From NCBI GenBank assembly GCA_019112875.1, contig DXIO01000041.1, positions 1 through 38,599 on the forward strand: a stretch of DNA of 38,599 bases, read 5' to 3'. Under the pieces are notes generated by a model. It saw only the letters and a program-made list of their open reading frames with translations, was not told the origin of the DNA and did no database searches. Source of the stretch: Candidatus Aquabacterium excrementipullorum. Its GTDB lineage: Bacteria; Pseudomonadota; Gammaproteobacteria; Burkholderiales; Burkholderiaceae_C. A program made the position numbers and the translations under genes. Positions 24,618-32,908 of this stretch are shown one piece after another. Every line of letters begins with the position of its first letter. Position 1 is the first letter of the stretch.

Positions 24618-25436
24618 ATGCGCTCACGCCGTCCCCTCGCCCTGCCCCGCGTTCTCGCGGTCACCCCTGTGCTGGCCTTGTGCCTCGTGCACACCGTTCG
24701 GGCCGAAGAGCCCATCAGCACCGACCGGCCCGATTTCGTCGAATCCAGCGACGTGGTCGGCAAGGGCCGCTTCCAGTTGGAGACAGGCTTCTCCAGCGAG
24801 CGCAACAAGGCCGACGGCGTCAAGGAACGCCTGACCACCACGCCCACGCTGCTGCGCTTCGGCCTGAACGACACCATGGAGTTCCGCGTCGAGACCGACG
24901 GCATCAGCCGCCTGCGCAGCGAGGACACCACCACCGGCATCACCACGCGCGAGCGCGGCTATGCCGACACGGCCATCGGCATCAAGTGGCACACCATGGA
25001 CGGCGACGAGGCCACCGGCCGGCCTTCGATGGCCTGGCTGCTGCACGCCGACCTCGAAACTGGCTCGCGCGCCTTCCGCGGCGACGGCGTGCGCCCCTCG
25101 CTGCGTGCCGTGGCCGAGTGGGACTTGCCCAACGACTGGTCCGTCGGCGTGATGCCCGGCGTCTTCGTCGACAAGAACGAGGATGGCGACCGCTTTGTCG
25201 GCGGCATCGCGGCCATCACCGTCGGCAAATCCTGGACGGACCGCTTCAAGACCTTCTTCGAATTGGCCGGCCAGCAACTCTCATCCAAGAAGAACGGCGG
25301 CAACATCGCCACCTGGGACACCGGCGCCACCTACCTGATCACCAACGACGTACAGGTGGACATCGGCTTCTCGTGGGCCGCCACCAAGGACACGCCGGAT
25401 TTCGCCTGGGGCGTGGGCGTGGCTGTCCGCTTTTGA
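24618..25436 (+). CDS. Outer-membrane transporter-like beta-barrel (MetA-pathway type)
   Basis: The 272-residue protein has a signal peptide (residues 1 to about 31, cleaved after VRA) and a mature start EEPISTDRPDFVESSDVVGKGRFQLETG. This is the opening of the family called transporter or putative MetA-pathway of phenol degradation (PF13557). Alternating strands follow, and the C terminus ends GVAVRF, with the terminal Phe expected for BamA-dependent outer-membrane barrels. It is probably a 10-12 stranded outer-membrane channel. Nearby genes do not reveal a substrate. The gene is preceded by a perfect AGGAGG and stands alone between marR and the MscS gene. Confidence 0.85.
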   Translation: MRSRRPLALPRVLAVTPVLALCLVHTVRAEEPISTDRPDFVESSDVVGKGRFQLETGFSSERNKADGVKERLTTTPTLLRFGLNDTMEFRVETDGISRLRSEDTTTGITTRERGYADTAIGIKWHTMDGDEATGRPSMAWLLHADLETGSRAFRGDGVRPSLRAVAEWDLPNDWSVGVMPGVFVDKNEDGDRFVGGIAAITVGKSWTDRFKTFFELAGQQLSSKKNGGNIATWDTGATYLITNDVQVDIGFSWAATKDTPDFAWGVGVAVRF

Positions 25437-25537
25437 TGGCTGGCTTTGATACGCCTTCTTACGGCATCGTGATGCGATCACGGCGCCAAAAACCCTGAAC
25501 GCCGGGCAGTCTCCCGCTCTATGGATACTTGGGATCC

Positions 25538-26686
25538 ATGGAGAAAACATATACAGACTGGTTGGACCGCCTGCCCCTCGGTCCCTGGGGGCTGACCCTC
25601 GTCTCGGCATTGATCGCGATGGTGATCGCGTGGGTGGTGTTTCAGGCTGGCGCAGCGGTGATCAAGCGCGCCGTGGCACGCTCGCCCACGGCCTCCCTGG
25701 TCACGCAGGCCTCGCGCAAGCCGGCCAGCTACGTGCTGCCGCTGCTGGCGCTGCAGTTCGTGCTGCGCGCCGCACCGGATGAGCTGGCCCGCATCGCCCT
25801 GGTGCGGCAATTCACCACCATCATCCTGATCGCCGCGCTCACCTGGCTGATCGTGCGCATCATCCAGGCCTCGGGCGCGGCGGTGGTGCTCTCGCGGCCC
25901 ATCGAGAACGTCAGCGACAACCTCGCGGCCCGCCGCATCCAGACGCAGACCAAGGTGGTCACGCGCATGGTGGCCTCGCTGGCCGTGCTGATCGGCGTGT
26001 CGCTCGCGCTGATGACCATCCCCGACGTGCGCCAGATCGGCACCAGCCTGCTGGCCTCGGCCGGCGTGGCCGGTATCGCGGCCGGTCTGGCGGCGCGGCC
26101 CGTGCTGGGCAACCTGATCGCCGGCCTGCAGATCGCCTTCAGCCAGCCCATCCGGCTCGACGACGTCGTGATCGTCGAGGGCGAATGGGGCCGCATCGAA
26201 GAGATCACCAGCACCTACGTGGTCGTGAAGATCTGGGACGAGCGCCGCCTGGTCGTGCCCCTGCAATGGTGGATCGAACACCCCTTCCAGAACTGGACGC
26301 GATCGAGCGCGCAGCTGCTGGGCACCATCTTCCTGTGGGTGGATTACCGCATGCCGCTCAAGCCCATCCGCGATGCGCTCCAGCGCGTGTGCGAAGGCTC
26401 GCCCTTGTGGGATGGCCGCGTGTGCCTGGTGCAGGTGACGGATTTCAGCGAGAAGTCGATGCAGCTGCGCTGCCTGGTCAGCACGGCTGATTCGGGCAAG
26501 GGCTGGGACCTGCGCTGCCTGGTGCGCGAAGAGCTGATGTCCATGATGCAGAAGGACTACCCCGAGTACCTGCCTCGCCTGCGCGCCGAGGTCGATCCGC
26601 CCAGCGACACCGAGCACCGGCCGCCCGCGCCCGAGCAGCGTTCACCGACGCCCGAGCACGAGCACGTCACGCCGCCAGTGGCCTGA
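25538..26686 (+). CDS. MscS-family small-conductance mechanosensitive channel
   Basis: The 382-residue inner-membrane channel opens under membrane tension to release solutes during hypo-osmotic shock. Hydrophobic segments lie near residues 17-45, 65-85 and 95-112 and at the pore. The pore helix and beta domain carry the family core: GVAGIAAGLAARPVLGNLIA, then AFSQPIRLDDVVIVEGEWG and VPLQWWIEHPFQNW. The last 35 residues are a Pro/Glu/His-rich low-complexity tail, unusual for the family. The ATG at 25538 is used; an in-frame TTG lies at 25529. It is convergent with the GH15 gene, and osmoprotectant (trehalose) genes follow, a sensible functional neighbourhood. Confidence 0.92.
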   Translation: MEKTYTDWLDRLPLGPWGLTLVSALIAMVIAWVVFQAGAAVIKRAVARSPTASLVTQASRKPASYVLPLLALQFVLRAAPDELARIALVRQFTTIILIAALTWLIVRIIQASGAAVVLSRPIENVSDNLAARRIQTQTKVVTRMVASLAVLIGVSLALMTIPDVRQIGTSLLASAGVAGIAAGLAARPVLGNLIAGLQIAFSQPIRLDDVVIVEGEWGRIEEITSTYVVVKIWDERRLVVPLQWWIEHPFQNWTRSSAQLLGTIFLWVDYRMPLKPIRDALQRVCEGSPLWDGRVCLVQVTDFSEKSMQLRCLVSTADSGKGWDLRCLVREELMSMMQKDYPEYLPRLRAEVDPPSDTEHRPPAPEQRSPTPEHEHVTPPVA

Positions 26687-26720
26687 GCAAGCGATGTTGT
26701 TCAGGCCCCCTCGCCAGCAC

Positions 26721-28526
26721 TCACACCGCCTGATCCCAGGGCTTGGACAGCCGCATCGCCCCGTTGATGATGCCCACCATCGAATAGGTCTGCGGGAAGT
26801 TGCCCCACAGCTCGCCTGTGCCCACGGCGATGTCCTCCGACAGCAGGCCGACGTGGTTCCGGCAAGCCAGCAGCGCCTCGAAGATCTCGCGCGCCTGTTG
26901 CGTGCGGCCGATGCGGGCCAGCGCGTCGATGCGCCAAAACGAACACACGTTGAACGAAGTCTCCGGTCGGCCGAAATCGTCCGGGGCCTCGTAGCGGCGC
27001 ATGAAGGGGCCGTCGCACAGCACGCTCTCCAGCGCCTCGACCGTCTTGACGAAGCGCGGGTCTTTAGGATCGATGAAGTTCACCTCGGCCATCAGCAGCA
27101 CGCTGGCGTCCAGGTCCTTGCCGCCGAAGCTTTCCACGAAGGCCTGCCGCTCTTCGCTCCAGGCCAGGGCCAGGATCTTGTCGCGCACGATGCGGGCGCG
27201 TTCGCCCCAATGCGCCGCGCGCTCGGGCAGGTTCAGCACCACGGCCACCTTGGCCAGCCGGTCGCACGCCGCCCACGACATCAGCGAAGAAGACGTGTGC
27301 ACGCGCGAGCGCGTGCGCAGCTCCCACATGCCCGCATCGGGCTGGTCGTGCAGGCGCCAGGCCTGCTCGCCCATGGCCTCCAGCGCGGCGAAGTCGCTCG
27401 CATCGGCCCGGCGGAACAGGCGGTGATCGTGAAAAGCCTGCGCCGCGCCCAGCACGATGTTGCCGTAGACGTCGTGCTGGAAGTGCTCGAAGGCCTGGTT
27501 GCCCACGCGCACCGGGCCCATGCCACGGTAGCCGCCCAGGTGCGGCACCAGGCCTTCGGTCAGTTCGCGCTCCAGGCCGATGCCGTACAGCGGCTGCACG
27601 TGGCCGCCCTGCGCGCCGCGCACGATGTCGTGCAGCCAGCGCAGGTACTCCTCCATCGTGCCGACCTCGGACAGGCTGTTGAGCGCGCGCACCACGAAGA
27701 AGGCATCTCGCAACCAACAGTAACGGTAGTCCCAGTTGCGCTCGCTGTTGGGCGCCTCGGGGATGCTGGTGGTCATGGCCGCGACGATGGCGCCGGTCTC
27801 TTCGTACTGGCACAGCTTGAGCGTGATGGCGGCGCGGATCACGGCGTCTTGCCACTCCAGCGGCAAGGCCAGGCGGCGCGTCCAGTGGCGCCAGTACAGG
27901 CTGGTCTGCTCCTCGAAATCACGGGCCGTCTCTTCGATGCCGGACCCGAGGGTCTCGTCAGGGCCCAGGAACATGCTGATGGGGCCGGGCAGCGAGAACC
28001 AGGTCTCGGCCACCACGTAGGTCAGCGGCGCGTTGGTGCTCAGGCGCAGCGCATGGTCGGGGAACACGAAGCGCAGGTGGTTGCTGCCGCGCGTGATGGT
28101 CGGCTCGGTGGCGCCCCAGTCGCCACGCGGCTTGATGCTCAGGCGCACACGCGGATGGCCGGCCAGCGGGCGGATGCGGCGCACGAGCTGCGCGGGCCGG
28201 AAGGCACGGTCACGCTGGAAGAAGCGCGGCGCGAAATCGACCACCTCGATGCCCTGCCCGTCCGCATCGAACAGGCGGGTGCGCAGGATGGCGGTGCCTG
28301 GGTCGTACTGCTGCTCGGTGCGCACCAGGCCCTCGAGCTCCACCGACATCGTGCCCTCGCGCTGGAGGCCGTCGCCCGAATCGAGCAGCGCGTGGAACAC
28401 GGGGTCGCCATCGAAGCGCGGCATGCAGGCCCACACAACGCGGGCCTGTTTGTCCACCAGCGCGCTGATGGCGCAGTTGCCGATCAGGGCCAGGCCCAGG
28501 GAAGCGTGGTCGGTGGGATTGCTCAT
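26721..28526 (-). CDS. Glycoside hydrolase family 15 enzyme (trehalase/glucoamylase-like)
   Basis: The 601-residue protein is a cytoplasmic inverting glucosidase of family GH15. An N-terminal beta-sandwich (about 1-220) begins LGLALIGNCAISALVDKQARVVWACMPRF-like and is followed by the alpha/alpha barrel. Conserved barrel motifs are NWDYRYCWLRDAFFVVRALN (near residue 262) and, near residue 555-575, GLLSEDIAVGTGELWGNFPQ with the C-terminal catalytic Glu region. No signal peptide. GH15 proteins of this type include mycobacterial trehalase and glucoamylases. Divergence from a trehalose-6-phosphate synthase gene favours a role in trehalose turnover, though glucan hydrolysis is possible. Glucose released would be phosphorylated by the glucokinase encoded 4 kb away. 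Confidence 0.9.
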   Translation of the reverse strand: MSNPTDHASLGLALIGNCAISALVDKQARVVWACMPRFDGDPVFHALLDSGDGLQREGTMSVELEGLVRTEQQYDPGTAILRTRLFDADGQGIEVVDFAPRFFQRDRAFRPAQLVRRIRPLAGHPRVRLSIKPRGDWGATEPTITRGSNHLRFVFPDHALRLSTNAPLTYVVAETWFSLPGPISMFLGPDETLGSGIEETARDFEEQTSLYWRHWTRRLALPLEWQDAVIRAAITLKLCQYEETGAIVAAMTTSIPEAPNSERNWDYRYCWLRDAFFVVRALNSLSEVGTMEEYLRWLHDIVRGAQGGHVQPLYGIGLERELTEGLVPHLGGYRGMGPVRVGNQAFEHFQHDVYGNIVLGAAQAFHDHRLFRRADASDFAALEAMGEQAWRLHDQPDAGMWELRTRSRVHTSSSLMSWAACDRLAKVAVVLNLPERAAHWGERARIVRDKILALAWSEERQAFVESFGGKDLDASVLLMAEVNFIDPKDPRFVKTVEALESVLCDGPFMRRYEAPDDFGRPETSFNVCSFWRIDALARIGRTQQAREIFEALLACRNHVGLLSEDIAVGTGELWGNFPQTYSMVGIINGAMRLSKPWDQAV

Positions 28527-28603
28527 GTTCTTGTTCCCGTTCTTCGTCTTGTTGATCCTTGCATCCGTTGTACCCCAAGGCTTGCAACCAGGGTGTTACA
28601 TGG

Positions 28604-28625
28604 GGGCTTTGGGAAGCCCTGTATA
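28604..28625. promoter_or_regulatory. Inverted repeat and TGTATA box in the GH15/otsA divergent region
   Basis: GGGCTT-TGGG-AAGCCC (28604-28619) is a perfect 6-base inverted repeat that runs into TGTATA (28620-28625), a possible -10 box for the synthase gene with TTACAT 18 bases upstream. The promoter call is weak; the repeat itself is clear. Confidence 0.3.
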
Positions 28626-28699
28626 TTTGAACCAATGTATAGGCAACCCGCAAAGCCTGCGCGGACACTGTCCCACCCACCACAAGGAGGACACCGCGC

Positions 28700-30955
28700 A
28701 TGAACACGCTGCGCCTTCAACTGCGCTTCCTGGTGCCGCTGGTCATCACGCTGGTCGTGGCGTCCTACCTGGCCCTGCCGCTGATGGACCGTCTCACCCT
28801 GCGCTGGTTCTCACGCGATGTGAACCTGCGCGGCGAGTTGCTGACCAACACCATGTCGGATTCCATCGCCGAGGCGCTGAAGGATCCGCTGGGCCTGCGC
28901 CTGCAGGTGCTCTTCAACCGCGCCGTGCAGGATGAGCGCCTGGTCGCCATCGGCCTGTGCACGCTCGATGGCAAGCTGCTGCGCCACTCGCCCGCCTTCC
29001 CACGCGACTTCAGCTGCGAGCAGGCCACCGAGACCTCGGCCCGCAAGGACCCGCAGATGCACATCGAGGGCGGTTCGGTGCACGTGGGCATGCACCCGGT
29101 CAAGTCCGACAGCGGCGAGCACCTGGCCAACCTGGTGCTGCTGCACGACCTGAGCTTCGTCGAGCGCCGCAGCCAGGACACGCAGAAGTACCTGATCGTG
29201 CTGATCTCCGGGCTGGGCGTGATCATCGCCTTGATCACGGTGGTGGTGGCGCAATTGAGCTGGCGTGGCTGGGTATCGGGCGCGCGCGCGCTGCTGCGCG
29301 GCGAAGGCCTGATCAGCCCCTTGATGTCGACATCGCCCGAGCTGGCCCCGCTGGCCGCCGACCTGCGCAGCCGCCTGCGCGATCTGGAAGACGAGTACCG
29401 GCGATCCCTCGGCCCCGAGACCATCTGGAACCCCGAGCGCCTGCGCGCCCTGCTGCGCACGCAATTGCGCGGCGACGAGCTGATCGTCGTTTCCAACCGC
29501 GAGCCCTACATCCACGAAGAGACGGGCCACGGCACCATCGTCAAGCGCCCGGCCAGCGGCCTGGTCACGGCGGTGGAGCCGGTGATGCGCGCCTGCTCGG
29601 GCACCTGGATCGCGCACGGCAGCGGCAGTGGCGACCGGGGCAGCGTCGACAAGCACGACCGCGTGCTGGTGCCCCCCGGCAAGGACGACTACACGCTGCG
29701 CCGCATCTGGCTGACCGAAGAAGAAGAGAAGGGCTACTACTTCGGCTTCGCCAACGAGGGGCTGTGGCCGCTGTGCCATGTGGCCCACGTGCGCCCCGTG
29801 TTCCGCGAATCCGACTGGCAGGAGTACCGCAAGATCAACCAGCGCTTCGCCGACGCCGTGGTGGCCGAGGCCCGCAGCGAGGATCCGGTCGTGCTGGTGC
29901 AGGACTACCACTTCGCGCTGCTGCCGGCCATGATCCGCAAGAAGCTGCCGCGCGCCACCATCATCACCTTCTGGCACATCCCATGGCCGAACCCCGAATC
30001 CTTCGGCATCTGCCCGTGGCGGCAGGAGATCCTCGAAGGCATGCTGGGCAGCACGATCCTGGGCTTCCACACGCGTTTCCACTGCAAGAACTTCATCGAG
30101 ACGGTGGACCGCTATCTGGAAGCCCGCATCGAGCACGAACACTCGACCATCTCCTTCCACGAGGACACGACCTTCATCGAGAACTACCCCATCTCGATCG
30201 CCTGGCCTTCCGAGGCCACCATGGCCACATGGGCTTCGGTCAAGGAATGCCGCGAGCGCGTCTTCCAGCGCCTGGGCCTGCCGGAGGGCCACCGCATCGC
30301 CATCGGCGTGGACCGCTTCGACTACACCAAGGGCATCCTGGAGCGCCTGCACGCGGTGGAGCGCCTGCTGGAAAAGCACCCCGAATGGATCGGCAAGTTC
30401 TCGTTCGTGCAGGTGGCCGCACCCTCGCGCAGCTCGCTCGAAGAGTACAAGGCCTTCCAGGATCGCATCCAGAGCACCACCAAGCGCATCAACGAGCGTT
30501 TCGGCCGCGATGGCTATCTGCCCGTGCACCTGCTGGCCGAGCACCATGAATCCGACGCGCTCAACGAGCTCTACCGGGCCGCCGACGCCTGCATGGTCAC
30601 CAGCCTGCACGACGGCATGAACCTGGTGTGCAAGGAGTTCGTGGCCGCGCGCGACGACGAGCGCGGCGTGCTGATCCTCAGCCGCTTCGCCGGTGCCGCG
30701 CGCGAGATGAGCGAAGCCCTGATCGTGAACCCGTACCACGTGGAGGAAACCGCCGACGCGCTGCACCGCGCACTCACCATGCCCGAGGCCGAGCAGCGCG
30801 AACGCATGGCCAGCCTGCGCATGACGGTGCACGAGTTCAACGTGTACCGCTGGGCCGGCCGCATGCTGACCGACGCGGGCCGCTGGCGCCTGCGCGAGCG
30901 CATCGAGGCCCGTGTTCAGCGGCACCAGCCGGGCATCGGTTCAGGCATCGGCTGA
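28700..30955 (+). CDS. otsA: Membrane sensor-trehalose-6-phosphate synthase fusion
   Basis: The 751-residue protein makes trehalose-6-phosphate from UDP-glucose and glucose-6-phosphate. The GT20 catalytic domain occupies about 260-735, with VSNR near 264, VQDYHFALLPAMIRK, TFWHIPWPNPE, GVDRFDYTKG (537-546) and HDGMNLVCKEFVAARDD. Unlike classical OtsA (about 470 residues), it has an extra 250-residue N terminus: a membrane segment (9-29), a periplasmic-type domain (30-163), a second membrane segment (about 164-186) and a HAMP-like helical linker up to about 245. That is the layout of a sensor kinase input module, so the synthase is anchored at the inner membrane and may respond to an extracellular cue. 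AAGGAGG precedes the ATG. otsB follows after 53 bases. Confidence 0.93.
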   Translation: MNTLRLQLRFLVPLVITLVVASYLALPLMDRLTLRWFSRDVNLRGELLTNTMSDSIAEALKDPLGLRLQVLFNRAVQDERLVAIGLCTLDGKLLRHSPAFPRDFSCEQATETSARKDPQMHIEGGSVHVGMHPVKSDSGEHLANLVLLHDLSFVERRSQDTQKYLIVLISGLGVIIALITVVVAQLSWRGWVSGARALLRGEGLISPLMSTSPELAPLAADLRSRLRDLEDEYRRSLGPETIWNPERLRALLRTQLRGDELIVVSNREPYIHEETGHGTIVKRPASGLVTAVEPVMRACSGTWIAHGSGSGDRGSVDKHDRVLVPPGKDDYTLRRIWLTEEEEKGYYFGFANEGLWPLCHVAHVRPVFRESDWQEYRKINQRFADAVVAEARSEDPVVLVQDYHFALLPAMIRKKLPRATIITFWHIPWPNPESFGICPWRQEILEGMLGSTILGFHTRFHCKNFIETVDRYLEARIEHEHSTISFHEDTTFIENYPISIAWPSEATMATWASVKECRERVFQRLGLPEGHRIAIGVDRFDYTKGILERLHAVERLLEKHPEWIGKFSFVQVAAPSRSSLEEYKAFQDRIQSTTKRINERFGRDGYLPVHLLAEHHESDALNELYRAADACMVTSLHDGMNLVCKEFVAARDDERGVLILSRFAGAAREMSEALIVNPYHVEETADALHRALTMPEAEQRERMASLRMTVHEFNVYRWAGRMLTDAGRWRLRERIEARVQRHQPGIGSGIG

Positions 30956-31008
30956 ATGCACGCACCCTTTCCATCGACCCATAACAATCCGTCGGGAGGT
31001 CTGACGAC

Positions 31009-31776
31009 GTGAAACACCTCTTCTCTCAACAAGGCCTGCAGGCGCTGGACGCCGTGATGCGGCTGCACCCTTTGCTGGCCTTCGATTTCGACGGCACGCT
31101 CGCGCCCATCGTCACGCTGCCGGACGACGCGCGCGTGTCCATCGGCGTGGCGCAGCGGCTGGACCAGCTGGCCCGCCACCTGCCCGTGGCCATCGTCACC
31201 GGCCGCAGCGTGGCCGACGTGGCGCCGCGCCTGGGCTTCGACCCGCACTTCATCATCGGCAACCATGGCGCCGAGGACCCTGACAGCCCGCAGCTGTCGC
31301 ACGAGGTCTACGCCGCGCTCACGCAGCAACTCAATCAGCTGCGCGAACGCATCGCCGCGCACCAGCAGCAACTCACCGCGGCTGGCGTGGCCGTGGAAGA
31401 CAAGCTGCACTCGCTGACCCTGCACTACCGCCTGGCCCGCGACCGCGATCAGGCCGTGCGCGCCATCGACAACGCCCTGGGCGAGCTGGACCCGGCGCTG
31501 CGCCAGTTCGGTGGCAAGTGCGTGGTCAACATCGTGGCCGCGCATGCGCCCGACAAGGGTGATGCCGTGGCCGCGCTGGTGCACCGCACGGGGGTCCAGG
31601 CCGCGCTGTTCATCGGCGATGACGTCAATGACGAATCGGTGTTCGAGCGTGCCCAGCCCAGTTGGCTGACGGTGCGCATCGGGCGCGATGACCCGATGTC
31701 CAAGGCGCGCTACTTCCTGGACACGCACGCCGAGGTGGCCACGATGCTGCAGCAGATGGTGAGTGCGCTGCCCTGA
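31009..31776 (+). CDS. otsB: Trehalose-6-phosphate phosphatase
   Basis: The 255-residue HAD-superfamily phosphatase converts trehalose-6-phosphate to trehalose. The nucleophile motif is F25-D26-F27-D28-G-T, followed by LAPIV. Motif II is in AIVTGRSVADV, a cap domain fills the middle, and motif IV is FIGDDVNDESVF near residue 205. The length is as expected for OtsB. The start is GTG at 31009 with GGGAGG at 30994-30999. It is in an operon with the membrane-anchored synthase and completes the OtsA-OtsB pathway for the compatible solute trehalose. Confidence 0.95.
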   Translation: MKHLFSQQGLQALDAVMRLHPLLAFDFDGTLAPIVTLPDDARVSIGVAQRLDQLARHLPVAIVTGRSVADVAPRLGFDPHFIIGNHGAEDPDSPQLSHEVYAALTQQLNQLRERIAAHQQQLTAAGVAVEDKLHSLTLHYRLARDRDQAVRAIDNALGELDPALRQFGGKCVVNIVAAHAPDKGDAVAALVHRTGVQAALFIGDDVNDESVFERAQPSWLTVRIGRDDPMSKARYFLDTHAEVATMLQQMVSALP

Positions 31777-31847
31777 AACGGGGCCCGGCACAGAACTCAA
31801 CGAGCGCGCATGGCCTTGCCCCTGGCAGGGTTGGCGGCGCGGGAAGC

Positions 31848-31878
31848 TTGACCTCAAGCGGGCTTGAGGTCCGACATT
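31848..31878 (+). promoter_or_regulatory. SoxR box within a MerR-type promoter
   Basis: CCTCAAGCGGGCTTGAGG (31852-31869) matches the SoxR operator CCTCAAG-N4-CTTGAGG exactly and extends to a 9-base perfect inverted repeat (31850-31871). A strong -35 (TTGACC, 31848-31853) is followed, after a 19-base spacer, by GACATT (31873-31878) as a weak -10. The long 19-base spacer with the palindrome inside it is the architecture of SoxR and other MerR-type activated promoters. The downstream gene starts at 31912. Confidence 0.75.
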
Positions 31879-31911
31879 GAAGCCCTGCTTCACTCTCCAT
31901 GCGACCGCACC

Positions 31912-32388
31912 ATGTCCATCGCCAACCACCTGGCCCCGAGCCCTCAGCCGCACGCGCACACGTTCATCAACCCGCAGGGCCTGTACGACCCGCGCCCCAA
32001 CGGCTACAGCCATGTGGTGGTGGCGCACGCACCGGCCCGCCTGGTCTTCGTGGCGGGCCAAGGCGGCGAAGACGCCGAAGGCGCGCTCCCGGCCGATTTC
32101 GCGGCGCAGGTCGGGCAGGCCTTGCGCAACCTGCAGGCTGCGCTGCACGCGGCGCAGGCAAGGCTGGCTGACATCGTGCGGCTCACGGTGCTGGTGGTGG
32201 ACCACACGCCACAGCGTCTGGCGGTGCTGAGCACATCGCTCAAGGCGCTGTGGGGCGATCACCCCACGCCGGCCTGCACGCTGATCCCTGTGCCTCGCCT
32301 GGCGCTCGACGGCATGCTGTTCGAGATAGAAGCCCAGGCCGTGGTGCCTCTGGGCACAGGCCAATCCGGTGCCATCGAGGCCCGGTGA
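31912..32388 (+). CDS. RidA/YjgF-YER057c-UK114 family protein lacking the catalytic Arg
   Basis: The 158-residue protein starts at the ATG 31912. It has the RidA fold: FINPQGLYD near the N terminus, VVVAHAPARLVFVAGQGG, the helix QALRNLQAALHAAQARLADIVRLTVLVVD, and a C-terminal strand VPRLALDGMLFEIEAQAVV. In RidA the deaminase Arg (E. coli R105) lies in the PAR-S block before the last strand. Here the aligned residue is Cys122 (TPACTLIPVPRL), so imine/enamine hydrolysis by the classical mechanism is not expected; several Rid subfamilies also lack this Arg. A perfect SoxR-type operator stands at its promoter, linking it to redox-cycling agents or oxidants. Convergent with the small hypothetical gene (7-base gap). 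Confidence 0.85.
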   Translation: MSIANHLAPSPQPHAHTFINPQGLYDPRPNGYSHVVVAHAPARLVFVAGQGGEDAEGALPADFAAQVGQALRNLQAALHAAQARLADIVRLTVLVVDHTPQRLAVLSTSLKALWGDHPTPACTLIPVPRLALDGMLFEIEAQAVVPLGTGQSGAIEAR

Positions 32389-32395
32389 GCCGGAC

Positions 32396-32878
32396 TCACC
32401 ACTCGGTCGCGTTCTGGTCGTGGATACCGCTTTCCACCGGGTAGGTGTCCTTCATGTGCGCGATCAGGCGCTCGGCGCCGTCTTTCAGGCCTGGCGAGAT
32501 CGGCTGCGACAGCAGGCTCACCAGAAAGCTGGAGGCGCTGAGCACGCGGCGCGGGTGGCGGATCTCCGAGGCGGTCACCCGGAACTTCTCTTCGAGCAAC
32601 TGGTCCTGTGGGGCGCCGGGTGTCTCGTGGGGGCTGACGTCCGTGAGCGCCTGTGCCTGCTCGCCCAGTGAACGCAGCGCCAGCGTCTCGCCCACGGTCC
32701 TGGCTTCGGCGAAGGTGCTGCCGTCCCACAGGTAGCGGTTCACCGTGTGCAGCAGCGCATCGGTGCAGTCGGCCGCCGTGCCGTGGCCAGCCGAGAGGCG
32801 CAAGAGCTTCTCCAGCAGTTCGGGCGCCGGAGCGATCTCGGGGATGGCATCCGGGGTGGTGGGTTTTGTCTTGCTCAT
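32396..32878 (-). CDS. Hypothetical protein downstream of glucokinase
   Basis: I do not recognise this 160-residue protein. It begins SKTKPTTPDAIPEIAPAPE (Pro-rich, disordered), followed by helix-rich, acidic sequence with no signal peptide, no membrane segment and one Cys. Segments such as ALLHTVNRYLWDGSTFAEARTVGE and LSASSFLVSLLSQPISPGLKDGAERLIAHMK suggest a compact helical cytoplasmic protein. AAAGGA lies before the ATG at 32878. It follows the glucokinase gene by 30 bases on the same strand, so the two are almost surely cotranscribed and the protein may be linked to sugar metabolism. Real coding is supported by the good ribosome site and operon spacing. Confidence 0.7.
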   Translation of the reverse strand: MSKTKPTTPDAIPEIAPAPELLEKLLRLSAGHGTAADCTDALLHTVNRYLWDGSTFAEARTVGETLALRSLGEQAQALTDVSPHETPGAPQDQLLEEKFRVTASEIRHPRRVLSASSFLVSLLSQPISPGLKDGAERLIAHMKDTYPVESGIHDQNATEW

Positions 32879-32908
32879 GGGGCGTCCTTTCAAGTGGTCA
32901 TCGCGGCC

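Noticed and set aside
25468..25482. CGTGAT-GCG-ATCACG hairpin after the transporter-like gene
   Set aside because: It could be a terminator stem, but no T-tract follows on the plus strand and the stem is short, so I do not call it.
26694..28703. 669-codon plus-strand open frame
   Set aside because: It is entirely antisense to the GH15 gene, whose barrel motifs are unmistakable; it has no start site features.
28811..30925. 704-codon minus-strand open frame
   Set aside because: It is the antisense shadow of the trehalose-6-phosphate synthase gene; composition is His/Gln/Val-rich without motifs.
30916..32364. 482-codon minus-strand open frame
   Set aside because: It spans antisense to otsB and the RidA-like gene and crosses the SoxR-type promoter; no coding signature.
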